Shown here in pieces: positions 6,600-10,880 of a stretch of 10,880 nucleotides of DNA. The DNA is taken from contig CANKEA010000024.1 in assembly GCA_947480815.1 (NCBI GenBank), positions 1-10,880 on the forward strand, given 5' to 3'. Below the pieces are notes generated by a model. It saw only the letters and a program-made list of their open reading frames with translations, did not search any database and had not been told where the DNA came from. Positions within the stretch are counted from its first letter, which is position 1, and each line of letters begins with the position of its first letter. The DNA comes from Caulobacterales bacterium. Lineage in GTDB: Bacteria; Pseudomonadota; Alphaproteobacteria; Caulobacterales; Caulobacteraceae. Position numbers and translations under genes: made by a program.

Positions 6600-7367
6600 T
6601 CAATCCGCCGGCGGCGGGACTGGGGCTTTGGAATGGACATAGGCAGCGACCGCGCGAATTTTCGCGGGGCTGATCTTGTCCTTGAACATCGGGCAAACGC
6701 CCATGCGGCCTTGCTCGATACTGCGGGCGATAGCTTCGCGCGATCCGTCACCGTAGAGCCAGATCTTGTCGGAGAGCATCGGTGCCCCGATGTAGTTGTC
6801 GCCACCCATATCATTGCCGTGGCAGTCGAAGCATTGGCCCTTGCGGTCGAACAGGTCGATGCCGCGCTTGACCGCCGCCATGTCGGGCGAACGGCCCTGG
6901 GCCAGCTCGATATAGGAGACGATGTCCGAAATCTCCGTCGTGGTCAGCGGTGCTAGATCATAACGGGCGTAGGGCTTCTGGCGTCCGAACGCCGGCATAT
7001 CGGCCAGGTTCTTGGTGCGGTGATTGGCAGACCGGATGCCGTAAAGGGCAATCTGTTCAATCTCCGACAAACGGCCTTCGCCGTAAAGCCAATCGCGGTC
7101 GGTGAGCTTGGGTACGCCACTTGTCTGACTGCCCTGAAGATCGCGTCCGTGACAGCTGGCACAGTTTTGATTGAACACAGAGTGGCCCTCGGCCACGGCG
7201 AAGCGATACAGGGCGGGATTGCTGGGAAGACTGTCGGGCAGCAGGCGCAGCATGGCCGCATTCGTGCTGCTCCAGTAGGAGAAGTAGCCGACCAAAGACA
7301 GTACGACGGCCGAGATTCCGGCGGCGATCAACTTCCAACGACGCGATTTCCCCGGAAGCAACTGCAT
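6600..7367 (-). CDS. dihaem c-type cytochrome, CcoP-like, membrane-anchored
   Basis: An electron-transfer protein of 255 residues, anchored by one helix (about 12-30) with the haem domains in the periplasm. It has two haem sites: NCASCHG (68-74, His73) and QCFDCHG (178-184, His183). Both halves carry the CcoP-type signature, PKLTDRDWLYGEG (86-98) and APMLSDKIWLYGDG (195-208). Haem 1 has the expected Met ligand in LADMPAFG (121-128, Met124). In the second half the equivalent of the usual GVMP reads GRMGVCPMF (220-228), so Cys225 replaces the Met; Met222 or Met227 might serve instead. The protein lacks the longer N-terminal part of true CcoP, and no ccoNO genes are visible. The ATG at 7367 has only a weak ribosome binding site (GGGAA about 10 nt upstream). 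It is first in the operon, 98 bp after hslO. Confidence 0.9.
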   Translation of the reverse strand: MQLLPGKSRRWKLIAAGISAVVLSLVGYFSYWSSTNAAMLRLLPDSLPSNPALYRFAVAEGHSVFNQNCASCHGRDLQGSQTSGVPKLTDRDWLYGEGRLSEIEQIALYGIRSANHRTKNLADMPAFGRQKPYARYDLAPLTTTEISDIVSYIELAQGRSPDMAAVKRGIDLFDRKGQCFDCHGNDMGGDNYIGAPMLSDKIWLYGDGSREAIARSIEQGRMGVCPMFKDKISPAKIRAVAAYVHSKAPVPPPAD

Positions 7368-7465
7368 GGCCGGACGATTCCCGTTTGCCCATATTTACGC
7401 GGCAAGCCGAATTATCCCTCATTCCTCGCTGAAATTGCATAACAGAACAGCGAAACTAGGCGCTC

Positions 7466-8389
7466 CTAACCGCCGCCAAGGTCGATTCCCTCGGGCGCGA
7501 CCGCATAGACACGGGCGCAATATTCGCAGGTTACGCGGATCTTGCCGTCAGCCTCGACCATATCCGCCCGCTCCTCGGCTGGGAATTGGACCAAGATTCC
7601 TTTGATCCGGTCGACGGAACAGCGACAGAACGCCGACAGCGGCTTGGCACCGAACACACGTGCGCCGTCTTCATGGAAAAGACGGAACAGCAGTTGCTCC
7701 CCGCTCAGCAGCGGATCGATCAGCTCATCCTCGCCGATCGTCTCGAAATAAGCCTGCGCCCGAGTCCAGGCTTCCTCGGTATCGCCACGTGCATCGTCGG
7801 ACGCCACCGCCTGGATTAACATACCGCCAGCGCGCCAACGGGCACCCTCGCCGCGATCAGCCTGGCCTACGGCCAAACGCACCCGGGTTGGAGTCTGTTC
7901 CGACTGGGCGAAATAGCGCTCGGCGCAGAGTGCGAAAGTTTCTCCCTCGATCGGAGTCACGCCCTGGTGCCGCTCGGTATCAGGCCCCTGGTCGAGGGTC
8001 ATGATAAAGACCCCCTGACCCAGCAAGGTCTTGGCACCCGGTCGTGCAAAGCCATGGCTGACGGTCGCGACGCGGTCGGCGTCGTAGCGACAATAGCCAC
8101 GCAGGCCGCCGTTGCTGTCGTAATCGGCCACAACATAGGCAACCGGCCCGTCGCCTTGGGCCTGGACGATCAGCCGCCCTTCGAATTTCAGGTTGGAACC
8201 GACCAGAGCCGCCAGGGTGCAGGCCTCGCCCAACAGGTTAGCCACGGCTTCGGGGTAGTCGTGGCGGGTCAAGACCTCATCAACAGCCGCACCCAGTCGC
8301 GCCAGACGCCCACGCACAGGGGCCCCCTCGATCGCGAAGGGCAGGATCAGGTCATCGGCGGCGGCGATCGTGTTCAGGTCAGGACTCAT
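7466..8389 (-). CDS. hslO: redox-regulated chaperone Hsp33
   Basis: Hsp33 is a cytoplasmic holdase that is switched on by oxidative unfolding when its zinc-bound cysteines form disulfides. The 307 residues fit the family. The N-terminal domain carries DDLILPFAIEGAPVRGRLA (12-30) and FEGRLIVQAQGDGPV (69-83); the C-terminal redox switch is complete, with CRC at 255-257 and CEYC at 288-291. The Gly-rich end is short. The ATG at 8389 has a weak AGG-type ribosome binding site. It lies 49 bp after argF in the same direction, so it is probably co-transcribed with argD-argF. I read this as a conserved gene order rather than shared chemistry. Confidence 0.96.
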   Translation of the reverse strand: MSPDLNTIAAADDLILPFAIEGAPVRGRLARLGAAVDEVLTRHDYPEAVANLLGEACTLAALVGSNLKFEGRLIVQAQGDGPVAYVVADYDSNGGLRGYCRYDADRVATVSHGFARPGAKTLLGQGVFIMTLDQGPDTERHQGVTPIEGETFALCAERYFAQSEQTPTRVRLAVGQADRGEGARWRAGGMLIQAVASDDARGDTEEAWTRAQAYFETIGEDELIDPLLSGEQLLFRLFHEDGARVFGAKPLSAFCRCSVDRIKGILVQFPAEERADMVEADGKIRVTCEYCARVYAVAPEGIDLGGG

Positions 8390-8438
8390 TCAGCGCCTAT
8401 GGGAAGCAACCCCGAAATCGAAACCTGGGGAAGCGGCG

Positions 8439-9374
8439 TCAGCCAATGGCGCCGAAGCACCAGGCCAACACCGACTTCTGGGCATGGATACGGTTCTCGG
8501 CCTCATCCCAGATCAGCGACCGCGGGCCATCGATGACCGCATCCGTCACCTCCTCGCCACGGTGAGCCGGCAGACAGTGCAGGAACACGGCGTCTTTGGC
8601 TGCATGGTCCATCAGGGCGTCGTCGACCTGGAAATTCGCCAGGGCCGCCATGCGCTCATCCTTATCCTTGTCGCCCATGGAAACCCAGGTGTCGGTCACC
8701 ACCACGTCTGCGCCACGCACAGCCGCACGCGGGTCGTCACCCAGCGAAACCTTGCCACCGTGTTCGAGTGCACGGGACAGGTCGGCCACGCCGGGGCCGT
8801 AGCTCGGTGGGCAGGCAATGTTCAGTTTAAACTCCAACAGCAGCGCGGCATGGATGAAACTGGCGCAGACGTTATTGCCGTCGCCGATCCAGGCAATGGT
8901 CTTACCGGCAACAGGCCCGCGATGTTCCTCGATGGTCAGCAGGTCGGCCATGATCTGGCAGGGATGGCTCGCGTCGGTCAGGCCGTTGATCACCGGCACA
9001 GTCGCAGCGGCGGCGAACCGCTCCACATCCGCGTGCCGGTTTGCACGGATCATCACCGCGTCGACCATGCGTGACAGCACCATCGCGGTGTCTTCGACCG
9101 GCTCACCGCGACCCAACTGCATGTCGGCTGCCGTGGCGATAACGCTTGCGCCGCCAAGCTGGCGGATGGCAGCGTCGAACGAAAACCGCGTGCGGGTGGA
9201 GTTCTTCTCGAACACCATGGCCAGGCTGCGGTCACGCGCCGGCGCGTCGGCATCGACCTTGGCCTTGGACCAGCCCTTGCGGGCAGATTTGCGCCTAGCT
9301 GCGTCGTCAAGCATCAGGCGCAGGACCGTCGGCTCAAGGCTCCACAGATTGATGAAATGGCGCGGCGCGGTCAT
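8439..9374 (-). CDS. argF: ornithine carbamoyltransferase
   Basis: This cytoplasmic enzyme joins carbamoyl phosphate and ornithine to make citrulline in arginine biosynthesis. All the main sites are present in 311 residues: the carbamoyl-phosphate loop [11 protein letters not shown] (56-66), DMQLGRGE (84-91), the HPCQ box in [14 protein letters not shown] (134-147), the ornithine loop DTWVSMGD (228-235) and the [11 protein letters not shown] motif (266-276) with its reactive Cys267. The sequence between about 30 and 50 is rich in Lys/Arg/Ala and slightly longer than in short OTCs. The ATG at 9374 overlaps the argD stop as ATGA, which gives translational coupling. Catabolic OTC is less likely given the argD partner. 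Confidence 0.97.
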   Translation of the reverse strand: MTAPRHFINLWSLEPTVLRLMLDDAARRKSARKGWSKAKVDADAPARDRSLAMVFEKNSTRTRFSFDAAIRQLGGASVIATAADMQLGRGEPVEDTAMVLSRMVDAVMIRANRHADVERFAAAATVPVINGLTDASHPCQIMADLLTIEEHRGPVAGKTIAWIGDGNNVCASFIHAALLLEFKLNIACPPSYGPGVADLSRALEHGGKVSLGDDPRAAVRGADVVVTDTWVSMGDKDKDERMAALANFQVDDALMDHAAKDAVFLHCLPAHRGEEVTDAVIDGPRSLIWDEAENRIHAQKSVLAWCFGAIG

Positions 9375-10582
9375 GCCTGCGCCGCATTTCGCATCGCCTT
9401 GCAGGCCATTTCCAGCCGCTGGACCGCTTCTTCAGCCTCTTCGAGGGTTATATTCAGCGGCGGCAGCATCCGGATGCAGTTGTCTCCGCCGCCGGCAATC
9501 AGGAGCTTGTGGTCGCGTGCCATTACCATGAAATCGCGATTGTTCGGCCCCAGCTTAATCCCGATCAGCAACCCCTTGCCCCGGATATCCAGCACGATTT
9601 CGCTATATCGCTCTTTCAGCCGCTCCAGCTGCTGGCGCATAGCGTTGCTGACCGTGTTGACATGGGCGAGCAGGGCTGGCGTCGCAATCTCGTCGAAAGC
9701 CGCGATGCCGACAGCCATGGCCAGCGGGTTGCCGCCGAACGTCGAGCCGTGCGCGCCCACCAGCATGCCCCTGGCCGCTTCCTGTGTGGCCAAGCAGGCG
9801 CCAATCGGAAAGCCGCCGCCAAGCGCCTTGGCGATGGTCATGATGTCGGGTTCAGCGCCCGGTGCCCATTCATAGGCGTAGAGTTTGCCAGAACGGCCCA
9901 TGCCGCATTGGATCTCGTCGTAGATCAGCAAGATACTGGCCTGGGTGCAGATCTCGCGCAGTTCAAGCATCTGCGCCGGCGAGAGAGCGCGCGCGCCGCC
10001 TTCGCCCTGTACAGGCTCGATGATCACGCCGGCGGTGTTGGGTCCGATCTTGGAACGCACATCGTCCCAATCACCGAACTTGGCTTGGACATAGCCGGGC
10101 AGCCGCGGACCAAAACCCTCGATGTAGCTCTCATTGCCGGCCGCGTTGATGGTGGCGTAGGTCCGGCCGTGGAAAGCACCCTCAAAGCCTATGATCTCAT
10201 AGCGCTCGGGCGATCCGTTGGCGGAATGGTACTTGCGGGCCGTCTTTAGCGCGCACTCCACCGCCTCGGCACCCGAATTGGCGAAGAACACCACATCGGC
10301 GAAACTGGCGTCGGTCAGCCGCTTGGCGAGCGCTTCCTGCTCGGGAATCTTGTAGATATTGGAGACGTGCCAAAGCTTGTGGGCCTGTCTGGTCAGGGCC
10401 TCGATCAGCACCGGATTGGCGTGGCCAAGCCCGTTGGTGGCAATGCCTGCCACACAATCGAGATAGACTTCACCGTCCGTGGAGTACAGGCGCACGCCTT
10501 CGCCGCGCTCGAACGCCAACGGCGAACGACCGTAGACGGCCATAACATGCGGCATGGTTGAGGCGTAGTTCTGGGCGGACAA
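9371..10582 (-). CDS. argD: acetylornithine aminotransferase
   Basis: A PLP-dependent class III aminotransferase that converts N-acetylglutamate semialdehyde to N-acetylornithine; many members also act on the succinyl-diaminopimelate intermediate of lysine synthesis. In 403 residues it has [15 protein letters not shown] (40-54), [20 protein letters not shown] (99-118), the family-typical EPVQGEGG (189-196), [12 protein letters not shown] (221-232; Asp222 for the PLP ring nitrogen), the Schiff-base lysine Lys252 in [13 protein letters not shown] (250-262), and [11 protein letters not shown] (278-288). I chose TTG at 10582 because GGAGGG (10595-10590) sits 7 nt upstream; the frame is open to a TTG at 10597, but that codon overlaps the ribosome binding site. 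The ATG at 10540 or 10555 would be shorter alternatives. It leads the argD-argF-hslO unit. Confidence 0.96.
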   Translation of the reverse strand: MSAQNYASTMPHVMAVYGRSPLAFERGEGVRLYSTDGEVYLDCVAGIATNGLGHANPVLIEALTRQAHKLWHVSNIYKIPEQEALAKRLTDASFADVVFFANSGAEAVECALKTARKYHSANGSPERYEIIGFEGAFHGRTYATINAAGNESYIEGFGPRLPGYVQAKFGDWDDVRSKIGPNTAGVIIEPVQGEGGARALSPAQMLELREICTQASILLIYDEIQCGMGRSGKLYAYEWAPGAEPDIMTIAKALGGGFPIGACLATQEAARGMLVGAHGSTFGGNPLAMAVGIAAFDEIATPALLAHVNTVSNAMRQQLERLKERYSEIVLDIRGKGLLIGIKLGPNNRDFMVMARDHKLLIAGGGDNCIRMLPPLNITLEEAEEAVQRLEMACKAMRNAAQA

Positions 10583-10600
10583 GGTGCAACCCTCCAAAGC

Positions 10601-10624
10601 AAAATCCCCCGCAGGCAGCCGGGG
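10601..10624 (-). terminator. GC-rich hairpin ahead of argD (terminator or attenuator-like)
   Basis: On the minus strand CCCCG (10624-10620), an 8-nt loop and CGGGG (10611-10607) are followed by GGATTTTGC. The stem is 5 bp and the T-run is short. It ends only a few bases before the argD ribosome binding site. It could end transcription from the ABC permease gene or act in the argD leader. Either role is inference. Confidence 0.35.
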
Positions 10625-10640
10625 AAACGGAAGGCTGAGC

Positions 10641-10669
10641 GTTTTCGGGCCTCAACCCCAGCTTGTCAA
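10641..10669 (-). promoter_or_regulatory. weak promoter candidate for argD-argF-hslO
   Basis: A consensus-like TTGACA (10669-10664 on the minus strand) is followed after 17 nt by GAAAAC, a poor -10 match. The placement in the only gap upstream of argD supports it, but the -10 does not. If it works, the GC-rich hairpin lies in the transcript leader. Confidence 0.25.
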
Positions 10670-10682
10670 ATGAAGGTTCATC

Positions 10683-10880
10683 TCAGGATTTCAAGCGCCA
10701 GCCAATCTTAAATAGGTGCCAGCACAAACCGAACAGAACAACGGCCACCACACCCGACAGTGTGACCCCGACAATGAGGTTACTGTCGGCATGGCCGATA
10801 AATCCGTAGCGAAAGCCATCGATCAGATAGAAGAACGGGTTGAACCGGCTTGCCGTGCGGAACGGCTCGGGCAGTTTGTC
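10683..10880 (-). CDS. ABC-2 type transporter permease, C-terminal fragment (5' end outside the window)
   Basis: Only the last 65 residues are visible, reading in from the right edge to a TGA at 10685-10683. They contain the typical end of an ABC-2 exporter permease: LPEPFRTASRFNPFFYLIDG (3-22) followed by FRYGFIG (23-29), then the final transmembrane helix at about 34-54 and a short basic tail (KIGWRLKS). Such permeases work with an ATPase in drug, lipid or polysaccharide export; the substrate cannot be told from this part. The ATPase gene would be expected upstream, beyond the window. It ends about 100 bp before argD in the same direction, with the hairpin at 10601-10624 between them. Confidence 0.85.
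   Translation of the reverse strand, partial: DKLPEPFRTASRFNPFFYLIDGFRYGFIGHADSNLIVGVTLSGVVAVVLFGLCWHLFKIGWRLKS

Noticed and set aside
6581..6814. 78-residue N-terminal extension of the isomerase
   Set aside because: It overlaps the cytochrome gene in another frame and is a low-quality Arg/Ser-rich sequence; the ATG at 6580 has a ribosome binding site.
9509..10249. 246-residue plus-strand ORF
   Set aside because: It is antisense to argD; open reverse frames are common in GC-rich genes.

Overview
The window is GC-rich, densely packed DNA that reads as a chromosomal segment of an alphaproteobacterium, possibly Caulobacterales-like. The order rests on gene order and protein style only: argD-argF-hslO as one unit, an HU gene followed by recQ, a long DmdC-type acyl-CoA dehydrogenase and a SleB-type periplasmic hydrolase. 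I see no tRNA, rRNA, CRISPR array, insertion sequence or phage gene. Nearly all genes lie on the minus strand; the acyl-CoA dehydrogenase is the exception.

Left part (1-1132, minus strand): the N-terminal third of RecQ helicase runs off the left edge. It starts with GTG one codon after the stop of an HU-family nucleoid protein, in the same frame. A 30-bp inverted repeat lies in the HU leader, and a probable 72-residue single-pass membrane protein lies further upstream. A 196-bp gap then separates it from the divergent acyl-CoA dehydrogenase (1329-3062, plus strand), which converges with a membrane-anchored SleB-family cell-wall hydrolase (3080-4153, minus).

Middle part (4154-7367): after a 265-bp gap with a low-GC core and two hairpins comes a tight minus-strand operon. 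In transcription order it encodes a membrane-anchored dihaem cytochrome resembling the soluble part of CcoP, a membrane-anchored parvulin/SurA-like peptidyl-prolyl isomerase, and a HupE/UreJ-2 family polytopic membrane protein. The last two overlap by ATGA. The three proteins should meet at the periplasmic face of the inner membrane, but their joint function is unknown to me. The cytochrome has Cys where CcoP proteins normally have the Met ligand of the second haem. This operon is the best candidate in the window for an undescribed system.

Right part (7466-10880, minus): argD, argF and hslO form an arginine-biosynthesis plus redox-chaperone operon; argD and argF overlap by ATGA. A GC-rich hairpin sits just ahead of the argD ribosome binding site. 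The C-terminus of an ABC-2 type transporter permease enters from the right edge.

Several starts are not ATG: GTG for recQ and the small membrane protein, TTG for the SleB-type gene and argD.
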